Positions 8,623-18,268 of a DNA stretch of 64,000 nt are shown here, piece by piece. A program made the position numbers and the translations under genes. The notes under the pieces were generated by a model. It was not told where the DNA came from. It was given only the letters and a program-made list of their open reading frames with translations, and made no database searches. Numbering within the stretch: position 1 is the stretch's first letter; each line of letters starts with the position of its first letter. Source of the stretch: Acidobacteriota bacterium (GTDB taxonomy: Bacteria; Acidobacteriota; Aminicenantia; S016-38); assembly GCA_015486055.1 (NCBI GenBank), contig WFSJ01000047.1, positions 21,255 to 85,254 of the forward strand. Direction: 5' to 3'.

Positions 8623-10371
8623 ATGATAGAAAGAATAGAAAAACCTGAAATAACAAAAGAAGACCTGAAGAAATATATCAAGGAGATAAATCTGTCCCAG
8701 AGGTTTTTCCCCGTGAAATTGCAAAGGGAGATGATAGTAGCTCTCCTTAAGGGGTGGGATAAACCCAAAAAAAAGAGTAAGGTGGTTCTTATAAAAGAGA
8801 AACTGAGAGAAGAATTCCCAGCAATTGTAACATATGGAATAATTTCCTATGACTGGCCAGGATTTGCTGACACTTCAATAGGACTTTTCCATGAGAGAGG
8901 ATGGAATTTATATTTTGTAAAGGCATTCTCAATGGCACATAGGGGGGAATCCCTTGGAGTGATACTTATTGGGATAAGAATAGGCTCAAAGAAAGAATTG
9001 GAAAAGCTCTATAAAGATGATATTGCCATATTCCGTGATATGGAGTATGTGATTTCAGGTTCTCTTCCGAAACAATCACTTATAGCAGAGGAAATTAAGA
9101 AACTAAAACTTTATGGAAAAGTAATAGAAAAGATAACGGAAACTTATCAAGGAAAATATTTGAAAGAGATAGTGGAGGATGAAGCATTTAAATTTGTCTC
9201 CGCAAGGTCAAGGGAATACCTTGAGGAACGAAGGATAGAAGACCTTGCAAAGATCATAATCTACAACAGAATTTTAGTAAAAAAAGCCCAAGAAGAAGGC
9301 AAAATCCAGATTAACATAATGGATATATCCACGAAAAGAGGAAAATTTACTGCAATAACTGCTGTGGATAGAATGGAAAAGCTGAGTCTCGAAAATATAA
9401 TCAGGATAATATGGCATGTATATCCTGACCACAGAATTATGTTTTACAAAGAATATAAAAGCAGAGATGAATTCGCTGTTGTTCACCTTGAGGTAGTAAA
9501 CGAAATGATGCAGCCGCTACCAGAAACAGTAAAAGTAAAACTGAAGGAGTTCTTAGAAAATCTTTTTCTCAAAAGTCAGGTAAGAAGAGCGGAAAGAATC
9601 CAGAGAATAGGCGGTTTTGAACACTATGCAAGAGCTATAATACCAGTTCTAATAAGAGAGGCAGAAAATTCTGGACTTCCCCAGGTATTCTTTTCAGCAG
9701 TAGGAGCCACCGAATTCAACATAGAATTTAAACTGATAATTGTTCGTAAAAGCAAGGGAATCTCCAGGATAATAGAGGAAATTCAAAAGGTAAAAGGGGT
9801 GGAGATAAAATCCGCAAAGAACCCAAGAAAAATGGGAAATTGGTATTACGATGTTGTTGATCTTAGAATATTTCTTGAGTATTTTTCCTCAATTGAGGAA
9901 ATTTACCGCAATCTTAAAGAAGCATTGGGAAAGGTAATAGGAAAATTCAGGGACTTTGACGAGGGGATGAGAGAAGCAGATAAGGGAAAATATTACAGAA
10001 TAAGGGATAAACTTTCTAAAATACCTGGAAGGGTCTTAAGGGAATTTTTCTATAGTCTTGAGGATTTTTACAGGGTTAGTGTCTCAGAAGAAGAATTGGC
10101 AAGACTTATGGAAATTGAATGGAAATGTTTAAGAAAGGAAGGAAACAAATGCTTTATGGTTGAGGATTTTAATTCCTCAGTCCTTATAAGCGTAAAAACT
10201 GTCGCAAATCCTTCTCTCATCCCAAAGCTTGTTAAATCATTTTCCTCCTACGACCCTATAATTTCAAGGGCTGACATGGAAGATAAAGATATAATTTTCA
10301 TAAAGCTTAAAGATTGCAAAGACAAGAAATTCGTAAAAGGAGTGATAAGAAAATTCTTGGAGAAAGGGTAA
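8623..10371 (+). CDS. Uncharacterised 582-aa protein with ACT-like segments
   Basis: Long ORF; ISYDWPGFADTSIGLFHERGWNLYFVKAFSMA resembles an ACT-domain start (DxPGxxxxxxxxLxxxGxNI). No other family recognised by eye. Confidence 0.7.
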   Translation: MIERIEKPEITKEDLKKYIKEINLSQRFFPVKLQREMIVALLKGWDKPKKKSKVVLIKEKLREEFPAIVTYGIISYDWPGFADTSIGLFHERGWNLYFVKAFSMAHRGESLGVILIGIRIGSKKELEKLYKDDIAIFRDMEYVISGSLPKQSLIAEEIKKLKLYGKVIEKITETYQGKYLKEIVEDEAFKFVSARSREYLEERRIEDLAKIIIYNRILVKKAQEEGKIQINIMDISTKRGKFTAITAVDRMEKLSLENIIRIIWHVYPDHRIMFYKEYKSRDEFAVVHLEVVNEMMQPLPETVKVKLKEFLENLFLKSQVRRAERIQRIGGFEHYARAIIPVLIREAENSGLPQVFFSAVGATEFNIEFKLIIVRKSKGISRIIEEIQKVKGVEIKSAKNPRKMGNWYYDVVDLRIFLEYFSSIEEIYRNLKEALGKVIGKFRDFDEGMREADKGKYYRIRDKLSKIPGRVLREFFYSLEDFYRVSVSEEELARLMEIEWKCLRKEGNKCFMVEDFNSSVLISVKTVANPSLIPKLVKSFSSYDPIISRADMEDKDIIFIKLKDCKDKKFVKGVIRKFLEKG

Positions 10372-10424
10372 TTACCCTTGATTCACCTGTTATAATAATA
10401 GGTGTAATCTAAAAGGAGGATAAG

Positions 10425-10634
10425 ATGAAAAAGGATATACATCCTCAATATCAGGAATGTGTGGTTACCTGTGCCTGTGGCAACACATTTGTAACCCGTT
10501 CTACTAAAAAGGAAATACATGTTGAAATTTGTAATGTGTGCCATCCATTCTTCACAGGTAAACAAAAACTTCTGGATACCTCTGGAAGAGTTGACAAATT
10601 TAGGAAGAAATACGGGGACAGCTATATCAAATAA
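10425..10634 (+). CDS. rpmE: 50S ribosomal protein L31 (Cys-containing type)
   Basis: [27 protein letters not shown]...[33 protein letters not shown]. Confidence 0.96.
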   Translation: MKKDIHPQYQECVVTCACGNTFVTRSTKKEIHVEICNVCHPFFTGKQKLLDTSGRVDKFRKKYGDSYIK

Positions 10635-11707
10635 TGCTTCAGCATTTAGAAAACCTCAAAAGGAGGTTCATAGAGCTTGGAAGGTCTTTGGCTAATTCCG
10701 AGGTAATTAAAGATAAAAAAAAATACAGGAAATTAGCAAGAGAACATTCCGAACTTGAACCTATAATAAAAAAGTTTGAGGAATATAAAAAGACAGAGAA
10801 TGAACTAAAGGAGACAGAGTCTCTACTCAAAGGACCTGATAGAGAAATGAGGATATTAGCTGAAGAAGAAGTGAAATCTTTAGTCCTAAAGCTTAAAGAA
10901 TTAAAGAAGGAGCTGAAAAAACTCCTTCTACCCAAGGATCCCAATGATCAGAGAAATGTTATCATGGAAATAAGGGCAGGAGCTGGTGGTAATGAAGCTG
11001 CTCTTTTCGTGGCTGACCTCTTCAGAATGTATTCAAGATACGCTGAGAAGAAAACGTGGAAGGTGGAGATTCTGAATTCTCATCCTTCTACCTTAGGTGG
11101 CTTTAAGGAAATAGTTTTTATGTTGAAGGGTAAAGGAGCATTCAGCAGGATGAAATATGAAAGCGGCGTGCATAGAGTTCAGAGAATTCCAGTTACTGAA
11201 ACAGGCGGGAGAATCCATACCTCTACCGTCACTGTTGCAGTTCTTCCAGAGGCAGAAGAAATTGATGTTAAAATTGAGCCGAAGGAACTAAGAATAGAGG
11301 CATTCGGAGCTTCTGGTCCAGGTGGACAGAATGTCAACAGAAATTATACAGCAGTAAGAATTACTCATTTGCCCACAGGCATGGTGGTAAGCTGCCAGGA
11401 CGAGAAATCTCAGTACAGAAACAAAGAGAAGGCCATGAAAATTCTCAGGGCAAGACTATATGAAATTGCAAGAAGAAAACAGCATAATAATATATCAGAG
11501 ACAAGAAAAGCTCAAGTTGGAAGCGGGGAAAGAAGCGAGAAAATCAGAACCTATAATTTTCCTCAAAGCAGGGTTTCGGACCACCGAATAAATTTTACAA
11601 CCCATAATCTTGAAAAAATAATTGACGGGGAAATTGACGAGATAATAGAGAAATTAATTGCATTTTATGAAGCGAAGAATTTCGGAAAGGAAACTACACA
11701 CATTTGA
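10634..11707 (+). CDS. prfA: Peptide chain release factor 1
   Basis: GGQ motif (GASGPGGQNVNRNYTAVRITHLPTG) and RF1-like IPVTETGGRIHTSTVTVAVLPE. Confidence 0.93.
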   Translation: MLQHLENLKRRFIELGRSLANSEVIKDKKKYRKLAREHSELEPIIKKFEEYKKTENELKETESLLKGPDREMRILAEEEVKSLVLKLKELKKELKKLLLPKDPNDQRNVIMEIRAGAGGNEAALFVADLFRMYSRYAEKKTWKVEILNSHPSTLGGFKEIVFMLKGKGAFSRMKYESGVHRVQRIPVTETGGRIHTSTVTVAVLPEAEEIDVKIEPKELRIEAFGASGPGGQNVNRNYTAVRITHLPTGMVVSCQDEKSQYRNKEKAMKILRARLYEIARRKQHNNISETRKAQVGSGERSEKIRTYNFPQSRVSDHRINFTTHNLEKIIDGEIDEIIEKLIAFYEAKNFGKETTHI

Positions 11708-12495
11708 ACCTAAAGAAAGCCTTTTATGCAGGTCGGGAAGAATTAAGTAATACAACTGAAAACCCTTTGCTTGAAACTGAGCTTATAATCAGGAAGATAC
11801 TCGGCGTTTCAAAGGAAAAACTATATTCAGAAGAATATGAAATAGATGAAGAAAAATTCTGGTTCTATTTAAGAAAGAGAAAGGAACACTATCCCCTTCA
11901 ATACATAGTAGGAGAAGTTGAGTTTTTCTCGAGGAAATTCTTCGTAGAGGAAGGCGTTTTTATTCCGAGACAGGAAACAGAAACTCTTGTTGAAGAAACC
12001 TTAAAGGAAATTAAAGGGGAAGAAACTATTATTGACATCGGAACTGGTACAGGAATAATAGCAATTACAATTGCCCTTGCGTTTCCCTCTTCAAGGATAA
12101 TAGCAACAGACATAAGCTATAAAGCATTAAAACTTGCAAGAAAAAACGCAGAATATCACGGAGTCAAAAATGTAGAATTCTTGAGCGGAGAATTTCTTTC
12201 AGCTATAAAGGGAAGATTCAACATGATAGTTTCAAATCCTCCTTACATCAAGTTAGGTGAAGAGATCTCTTCCGAGCTAAAATATGAACCTTCAGAGGCA
12301 TATCTTTCCCCTCCCGATGGTCTTTACCACATAGTAAAGATAGTGAAGCAGGGAAAAAAGCTGATTGGGAAAGAGGGTTTAATATTGATGGAGATATCCC
12401 CTACCATTTCAAAACAGGTCGCGAAATTATTCCCAGGGGCAGAGATTAAAAATGATCTCTTTGGGAGGGAAAGAGTCGTAAAGCTGAGATTCTAA
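11704..12495 (+). CDS. prmC: Release factor glutamine N5-methyltransferase
   Basis: IDIGTGTGIIAI and SNPPYI motifs; TTG start overlapping the prfA stop; prfA-prmC synteny. Confidence 0.93.
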   Translation: MNLKKAFYAGREELSNTTENPLLETELIIRKILGVSKEKLYSEEYEIDEEKFWFYLRKRKEHYPLQYIVGEVEFFSRKFFVEEGVFIPRQETETLVEETLKEIKGEETIIDIGTGTGIIAITIALAFPSSRIIATDISYKALKLARKNAEYHGVKNVEFLSGEFLSAIKGRFNMIVSNPPYIKLGEEISSELKYEPSEAYLSPPDGLYHIVKIVKQGKKLIGKEGLILMEISPTISKQVAKLFPGAEIKNDLFGRERVVKLRF

Positions 12496-12528
12496 TCTCT
12501 GCATGCTGATATATGTAGAAGAAATTCT

Positions 12529-12557
12529 TTGACTTATTAGAGAAAAAAATTTATTAT
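12529..12557 (+). promoter_or_regulatory. Sigma70-type promoter of the rpiB-glyA operon
   Basis: TTGACT (12529-12534) - 17 bp - TATTAT (12552-12557), 7 nt before the rpiB ATG. Confidence 0.6.
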
Positions 12558-12564
12558 ACAAATT

Positions 12565-13026
12565 ATGAAAATTGCAATAGGAGCGGACCACGCAGGATTC
12601 AAGCTCAAGGAGGAAATAAAGAAATTCCTGACTGTCCAGGGAATAGAACCGCTTGACCTGGGAACATATTCAGAAAATTCAGTGAATTATGCTGAATATG
12701 CAGAAAAAGTAGCATTGGCTGTTGCAAAAAAGGAAACGGACAGGGGAATTTTAATCTGTGGGACAGGGATTGGAATGTCAATAGCCGCTAATAAGGTGGC
12801 AGGTATTAGAGCTGCTCTTGTCCATAGCATTTACACAGCTAAGATGGCTTCCCAGCATAATAAAGCAAATATTATATGCTTTGGAGGGAGGGTGGAATCC
12901 CCTGAAGATGCCAAGGGGTTCATTGAAATTTGGTTGGAAACCCCTTATGAAGGAGAAAGACATCAAGAAAGATTGAGTAAGATAGAAGAATTAGAAAAAA
13001 AATGCAAAGGAGGAGAAAATGTTTGA
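12565..13026 (+). CDS. rpiB: Ribose-5-phosphate isomerase B
   Basis: [17 protein letters not shown]...[24 protein letters not shown]. Confidence 0.95.
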   Translation: MKIAIGADHAGFKLKEEIKKFLTVQGIEPLDLGTYSENSVNYAEYAEKVALAVAKKETDRGILICGTGIGMSIAANKVAGIRAALVHSIYTAKMASQHNKANIICFGGRVESPEDAKGFIEIWLETPYEGERHQERLSKIEELEKKCKGGENV

Positions 13027-14278
13027 GAATTTAAAAAAGGCTGATCCCGAAGTTGCGGAAGCAGTCTACAACGAAACAGTAAGGGAACATTCAACTCTTG
13101 AGCTTATAGCTTCTGAAAACTTCGCTCCTCTTTCCGTCTTAGAAGCAGCAGCCTCAGTTTTTACAAATAAGTATGCAGAGGGTTACCCGAAAAGAAGATA
13201 CTACGGAGGATGTCAGTATGTAGATGTGGTAGAATCCCTTGCTAGAAACAGAGCAAAGGAATTGTTTGGAGCAGAATTTGCAAATGTTCAACCCCATTCG
13301 GGAACTCAGGCAAATATGGGCGTTTATTTTACCGTTCTCAATCCAGGAGATACAATGATGGGAATGAATTTATCCCATGGAGGACACCTTTCCCATGGCC
13401 ATCCTCTTAACTTCACAGGTCGCTGGTATAATGTTGTTTTTTATGGAGTAAAGAAGGAAACAGAAACCATAGATTACGATGCACTCTTGAAACTTGCAAA
13501 AGAACACAGGCCAAAATTAATAGTAGCAGGAGCTTCTGCTTACCCGAGGGTGATAGATTTTAGAAAGTTCAGAGAAATATCAGATGAGGTAGGAGCTATA
13601 TTGATGGTGGATATGGCTCATATAGCAGGTCTTATTGCGGCAGGTGTTCATCCCACCCCAGTTCCATACTCTGATTTCGTAACTTCAACCACTCATAAAA
13701 CCTTGAGGGGTCCAAGGGGTGGCTTCATACTTTCAAAGTCAAAATACAGGAAGGAATTGAACAGGGCAGTTTTTCCAGGAGCTCAAGGAGGCCCTCTTGT
13801 CCATATAATAGCAGCAAAAGCAGTGGCTTTCAAACTCGCTATGACAGATGAGTTTAAGAATTACCAGAAGCAAATCGTTGTTAATGCCAAAACCCTTGCC
13901 GCTACACTTCAAGATGAAGGGTTGAGACTCGTCTCAGGTGGAACTGACAATCATCTTATGCTCGTTGACCTGAGTTCCCTTGAGATAACGGGAAAGGAAG
14001 CCGAAAAAGTCTTGGAACTCGCTGGGATAACAGTCAACAAAAATACGATTCCCTTTGACCCACAACCTCCCCTTATAACAAGTGGCATAAGATTGGGAAC
14101 CCCTGCCCTTACAACAAGGGGAATGAAGGAAGGAGAGATGGAAAAAATTGGGAGACTAATATCAAGGGTTCTTCACAACATATCCGATGAAAAGACCATA
14201 GAAGAAGTCAGGTCAGATGTTAAGAAACTTACGGAAGAATTTCCTCTTTACCCTGGGATAAGGAAGGAATTTGAATAG
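13019..14278 (+). CDS. glyA: Serine hydroxymethyltransferase
   Basis: [54 protein letters not shown]-lysine motif. Confidence 0.97.
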   Translation: MFENLKKADPEVAEAVYNETVREHSTLELIASENFAPLSVLEAAASVFTNKYAEGYPKRRYYGGCQYVDVVESLARNRAKELFGAEFANVQPHSGTQANMGVYFTVLNPGDTMMGMNLSHGGHLSHGHPLNFTGRWYNVVFYGVKKETETIDYDALLKLAKEHRPKLIVAGASAYPRVIDFRKFREISDEVGAILMVDMAHIAGLIAAGVHPTPVPYSDFVTSTTHKTLRGPRGGFILSKSKYRKELNRAVFPGAQGGPLVHIIAAKAVAFKLAMTDEFKNYQKQIVVNAKTLAATLQDEGLRLVSGGTDNHLMLVDLSSLEITGKEAEKVLELAGITVNKNTIPFDPQPPLITSGIRLGTPALTTRGMKEGEMEKIGRLISRVLHNISDEKTIEEVRSDVKKLTEEFPLYPGIRKEFE

Positions 14279-14280
14279 AA

Positions 14281-15210
14281 ATGAATGGAATAGCCCTCTG
14301 TGAAGAAAAAATATACACAGTTCTCAGAGATAAGCTTAAAGACCAGGGAGTAGAACTTAAATTCTTGAGTTCTCCCTCGAAGATTTCAAAATTCGAAGGA
14401 GAAGTTCTAATAGTTCAATTTCCTCTTGGTAAGATAAAAAGGGGTGAGCTTTTCCAGGAACTCGAGAAGCTATGGGAAACAAAAAATCCTTTTACTGTAA
14501 TCATCAAGGAAAAAAGCATAAGAATAAGGAAAAGGGACCTGAGGGAGAACGTAATGATTTTCAATATTGATACCCCTCCAGAAGAGATAAACAAGAATAT
14601 ATTGGAAAGGATAAATTCTTCAGAATTTCTTCTCAATAAAGGGCTTGAGGCTTATGTAGAAAAACATTACAGAAAAGCTTACGAATATTGGATTAGACTC
14701 GCCAGAAAAGATTCTGGAGAAACTAAGGTGTTTGAATACCTTAAAATAGCGAGGAGGGAATTTAAGGAAACAGGAATAGACACCTCAGAACTTGAACAAC
14801 TCCTGGAAAATAGAGTAGATCCTTATGAAGCCGGCATCAAAGAATTTTCAAAGGGAAACTTAAGAGAGTCTATACATCATCTTGAAAAGGTAAAGGAGAA
14901 ACATCCAAAATTCATTCAGGCAATGGCCCTTCTTGAAAAAGCAAAGGAAGAGAGTGAATTAGAAGAAGCAGAAGAAGTGCTTGAAGAGATAGAGCTGAAA
15001 GGGAGGGGAAAAGAGTTCAAAGGCGTATACGAAAAGATAGAAAATATTCCTGTCAAGGAGCTTTCCCCTCAAGAGGCATTCTTGCTCTCTCTAATGAACG
15101 GGAAAACTCAATTAGACGAGATAGCTTCAATAATGCCAATGTCTGAGGAGGATTTCTCAAAAGCAGTAAAAAATCTCTTGAAACAGGGCTACATAAAAAG
15201 GAAGGAATAA
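14281..15210 (+). CDS. TPR-containing protein with C-terminal winged-helix-like segment
   Basis: Helical repeats (DPYEAGIKEFSKGNLRESIHHLEKVKEKHPKF); C-terminus QLDEIASIMPMSEEDFSKAVKNLLKQGYIKRKE is winged-helix-like. Confidence 0.55.
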   Translation: MNGIALCEEKIYTVLRDKLKDQGVELKFLSSPSKISKFEGEVLIVQFPLGKIKRGELFQELEKLWETKNPFTVIIKEKSIRIRKRDLRENVMIFNIDTPPEEINKNILERINSSEFLLNKGLEAYVEKHYRKAYEYWIRLARKDSGETKVFEYLKIARREFKETGIDTSELEQLLENRVDPYEAGIKEFSKGNLRESIHHLEKVKEKHPKFIQAMALLEKAKEESELEEAEEVLEEIELKGRGKEFKGVYEKIENIPVKELSPQEAFLLSLMNGKTQLDEIASIMPMSEEDFSKAVKNLLKQGYIKRKE

Positions 15211-16653
15211 ATGGAAGAAAAACTGATCAAGGAAATCCCGAAAAAATCCGACAATTTGGCCCAGTGGTATATTGAGATTATAAAAAGAGCGGAGCTTGCT
15301 GATTACGCTCCTATGAAGGGAATGATGGTCATAAGGCCATCAGGATATGCCATATGGGAAAATATCCAAAGGTTACTTGATAAAAAATTCAAGGAAACAG
15401 GACACACCAATGCTTATTTTCCCCTCTTTATTCCCGAAAGTTTACTTCACAAAGAAGCTGAGCATGTAAAAGGCTTTGCCCCGGAGGTAGCATGGGTAGC
15501 CTATGGAGGCTCTGAAAAACTTCAGGAAAAACTCGCTGTGCGTCCAACTTCTGAATCGATAATATGTGCTATGTACTCAAAATGGGTTCATTCTTGGAGA
15601 GACCTGCCAATTCTAATAAACCAATGGGCAAATGTGGTACGATGGGAAAAGGTTACAAGACCATTCCTAAGAACAACCGAATTCCTATGGCAGGAAGGGC
15701 ATACTGTCCATGCTAACTATGAAGACGCCCAGAAAGAAGCCCTGACAATTTTAGACATATATAAAGACTTCATAGAAAAGGAACTTGCAATAAAAGTATA
15801 TACAGGTGAAAAATCCGAAAGGGAAAAATTTGCAGGTGCTCTTCATACTTATACTGTTGAAGCCCTTATGCCGGATGGGAAAGCTCTTCAGGCAGGCACA
15901 TCTCATAACCTTGGTCAGAATTTTGCCAAGGCCTTTGATATAAAATTTGAGGACAGAAACCAAAGCCTCAAATATGCATGGCAGACTTCTTGGGGAGTTT
16001 CTACAAGACTTATAGGAGCTTCTATAATGGTTCATGGTGATGATGAAGGTTTGATAATTCCCCCAAGAGTTGCACCTTATCAGGTAGTAATCGTCCCAAT
16101 ATTTAAGATGAAGGACAGGAGCACAGTAATAGAAGAGGGAGAAAAGTTATACAATGAGTTGAAAAATTCGTACAGGATAATCTTTGATTCAAGGGAGGAA
16201 TATACCCCTGGCTGGAAATTCTCGGACTGGGAGATGAGGGGCGTTCCCCTGAGAATAGAGATAGGCCCAAGGGACATAAAGGAAAATTCCTTAATCCTCG
16301 TGAGAAGGGACACAAGGAAAAAAATCAAAATAAAGAGAGAGGCAATACTTGATAAGACATCCCTGCTTCTTAATGAGATTCAGAAGGAGCTTTTTCTGAA
16401 GTCAAAAAAGTTCACTGAGGAAAATACGAGATACCCAAAAGATTACGAAGAAATGAAGGAGCTCCTCAAGACGAAAAAAGGGTTTGTTGCAGTTCCATGG
16501 TGCAATAATGAAGAATGCGAGCTAAAGGTAAAAGAAGAGACGAAAGCAACCATAAGGTTTTTCCCAATGGAGGAGGAAGATGTGTCAGGGAAAAAATGTG
16601 TGGTTTGCGGTAAGCCTGCTCACCGTATTGCTTACTTTGCCCGCTCCTATTAA
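15211..16653 (+). CDS. proS: Prolyl-tRNA synthetase, short archaeal/eukaryotic-like type
   Basis: 480 aa; YFPLFIPESLL, RPTSESIICAMYSKWVHSWRDLPILINQW, TEFLWQEGHTVHA; C-terminal Cys-rich domain. Confidence 0.95.
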   Translation: MEEKLIKEIPKKSDNLAQWYIEIIKRAELADYAPMKGMMVIRPSGYAIWENIQRLLDKKFKETGHTNAYFPLFIPESLLHKEAEHVKGFAPEVAWVAYGGSEKLQEKLAVRPTSESIICAMYSKWVHSWRDLPILINQWANVVRWEKVTRPFLRTTEFLWQEGHTVHANYEDAQKEALTILDIYKDFIEKELAIKVYTGEKSEREKFAGALHTYTVEALMPDGKALQAGTSHNLGQNFAKAFDIKFEDRNQSLKYAWQTSWGVSTRLIGASIMVHGDDEGLIIPPRVAPYQVVIVPIFKMKDRSTVIEEGEKLYNELKNSYRIIFDSREEYTPGWKFSDWEMRGVPLRIEIGPRDIKENSLILVRRDTRKKIKIKREAILDKTSLLLNEIQKELFLKSKKFTEENTRYPKDYEEMKELLKTKKGFVAVPWCNNEECELKVKEETKATIRFFPMEEEDVSGKKCVVCGKPAHRIAYFARSY

Positions 16654-17290
16654 GGCCATGAAAAATTATGAGGAACTGAGAAAACTTATGGTCAAAGAGC
16701 AGATTATAAAACGCGGGATAAAGGATAAAAATATTATAAAGGCCATGCTTAAGATTCCAAGAGAGAAATTCGTCCCCGAAGATAAGCAAAAGGATGCTTA
16801 TGAGGATTTTCCTCTTGCAATAGGCTTTGGTCAAACCATATCTCAACCATACATAGTGGCTTATATGACGGAAAAACTTGAGCTAAAAGGAGGAGATAAG
16901 GTTTTAGAGATAGGGACAGGTTCAGGATATCAGACAGCAATTCTTGCAGAAATGGGATGTGAGGTTTATACAGTAGAAATAATCCCTGAGCTAAGTGAAA
17001 GAGCAAAAAAAATCCTCGGGGATTTAGGATACAGGAATCTTCACTTTAAAATTGGAGATGGATACCAAGGATGGAAAGAACATTCACCCTATGATGAAAT
17101 AATAGTCACTGCTGCACCTGAGAATGTTCCAGAGCAACTTAAGAATCAGATGAAGATAGGGGGGAAATTGGTCTTGCCCGTGGGCAAATATTACCAATAC
17201 CTTTACAAAATAATAAGAACAGGAATGGAAACTTGGGAATCCGAAAAATTGGTGGGCGTTAGTTTTGTTCCAATGATAAGGGAAAATTGA
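16580..17290 (+). CDS. pcm: Protein-L-isoaspartate O-methyltransferase, possibly with signal peptide
   Basis: ARGI-type N-terminus KRGIKDKNIIKAMLKIPREKFVP, VLEIGTGSGYQTAILAEM. Start at 16580 has SD GGAGGAGGAAG; alternative ATG at 16658 has none. Confidence 0.9.
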   Translation: MCQGKNVWFAVSLLTVLLTLPAPIKAMKNYEELRKLMVKEQIIKRGIKDKNIIKAMLKIPREKFVPEDKQKDAYEDFPLAIGFGQTISQPYIVAYMTEKLELKGGDKVLEIGTGSGYQTAILAEMGCEVYTVEIIPELSERAKKILGDLGYRNLHFKIGDGYQGWKEHSPYDEIIVTAAPENVPEQLKNQMKIGGKLVLPVGKYYQYLYKIIRTGMETWESEKLVGVSFVPMIREN

Positions 17291-17691
17291 GTTTATTACT
17301 TGCTGTCTCCCTATGGGCCACAATAATTTTCCCGTCAGGGAATTACATAACAGCAGAATTAGCCACTACTCCTTCTCAATGGATTAAGGGACTATCCGCG
17401 AGAAAAAACATAGAAAAAGATAAGGGAATGCTCTTCATTTTCCCCGAATCTTCTTATCAAAGCTTCTGGATGAAAGAAATGAATTTTCCCATTGATATCA
17501 TATGGATAAACAAAAGTTTCAAAATAGTGGGAATAGAAAATAATCTTCCTCCCTGCAAAAAAAAGTGTGTAACTTATCGTTCACCTCTTCCAGTTAAATA
17601 TGTTCTTGAAATAAAAGCAGGCCTTGCAAAGAAGGAAAATTTAAAAAAAGGCGATATTCTTCTTATCTCATTTCCTTCTTCAACTTTATAA
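17287..17691 (+). CDS. DUF192 family protein
   Basis: GLSARKNIEKDKGMLFIFPESSYQSFWMKEMNFPIDIIWINKSFKIVGIENNLPPC is the DUF192 pattern; TTG start overlapping the pcm stop. Confidence 0.87.
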   Translation: MSLLLAVSLWATIIFPSGNYITAELATTPSQWIKGLSARKNIEKDKGMLFIFPESSYQSFWMKEMNFPIDIIWINKSFKIVGIENNLPPCKKKCVTYRSPLPVKYVLEIKAGLAKKENLKKGDILLISFPSSTL

Positions 17692-18253
17692 GGACTAATT
17701 TCGCAGCTTGTTTAAGAGTTTCCATAACCCCAACACCCCTTATGGCAATGGATTCAACCACAGGTTCTCCTTTCAAAATCAGTAATTTTTTCATCTCATC
17801 TGCTGAAACCACATTGGGAAGATCCCTTTTATTCAGCTGAAGGACATACGGCAAGTCGGCAAAGGAATAATCATATTCTCTCAGATTCTCTTGAAGATCT
17901 TCTATACTTTCGATATTTGCATCTAACCTTTCGGCCTGAGAATCAGCTACAAAAACCACCCCGTCCACCCCTCTAAGAATGATCTTCCTGCTTTCAGAAT
18001 AGAATACCTGACCTGGGACAGTATAAAGTTGGAATCTTATCTTGTATCCCTTTATTGTTCCAAGATTAAGCGGAAGAACATCAAAGTAAAGAGTTCTATC
18101 CCCTTCTGTATTAAGAGTGATTAGCTCTCCTCTTGTCGTTGGCGAAGTATGGTCAAATATGTATTTCAAATTGGTGGTTTTCCCACCAAGTCCTGGTCCG
18201 TAATAAACTATTTTTGATATGAGTTCCCTCAGCCTTGGATTTAACAGCGCCAT
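17663..18253 (-). CDS. mglA: MglA-like small Ras-like GTPase
   Basis: IVYYGPGLGGKTTNLKYIFDHT P-loop, LYTVPGQVFYSESRKIILRGVDGVVFVADSQ, LNKRDLPN. Confidence 0.93.
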   Translation of the reverse strand: MALLNPRLRELISKIVYYGPGLGGKTTNLKYIFDHTSPTTRGELITLNTEGDRTLYFDVLPLNLGTIKGYKIRFQLYTVPGQVFYSESRKIILRGVDGVVFVADSQAERLDANIESIEDLQENLREYDYSFADLPYVLQLNKRDLPNVVSADEMKKLLILKGEPVVESIAIRGVGVMETLKQAAKLVLIKLKKEMR

Positions 18254-18268
18254 TTAGACATTCAACTC

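Noticed and set aside
10383-10565. Antisense ORF over rpmE
   Set aside because: Overlaps a certain L31 gene; no RBS or similarity.
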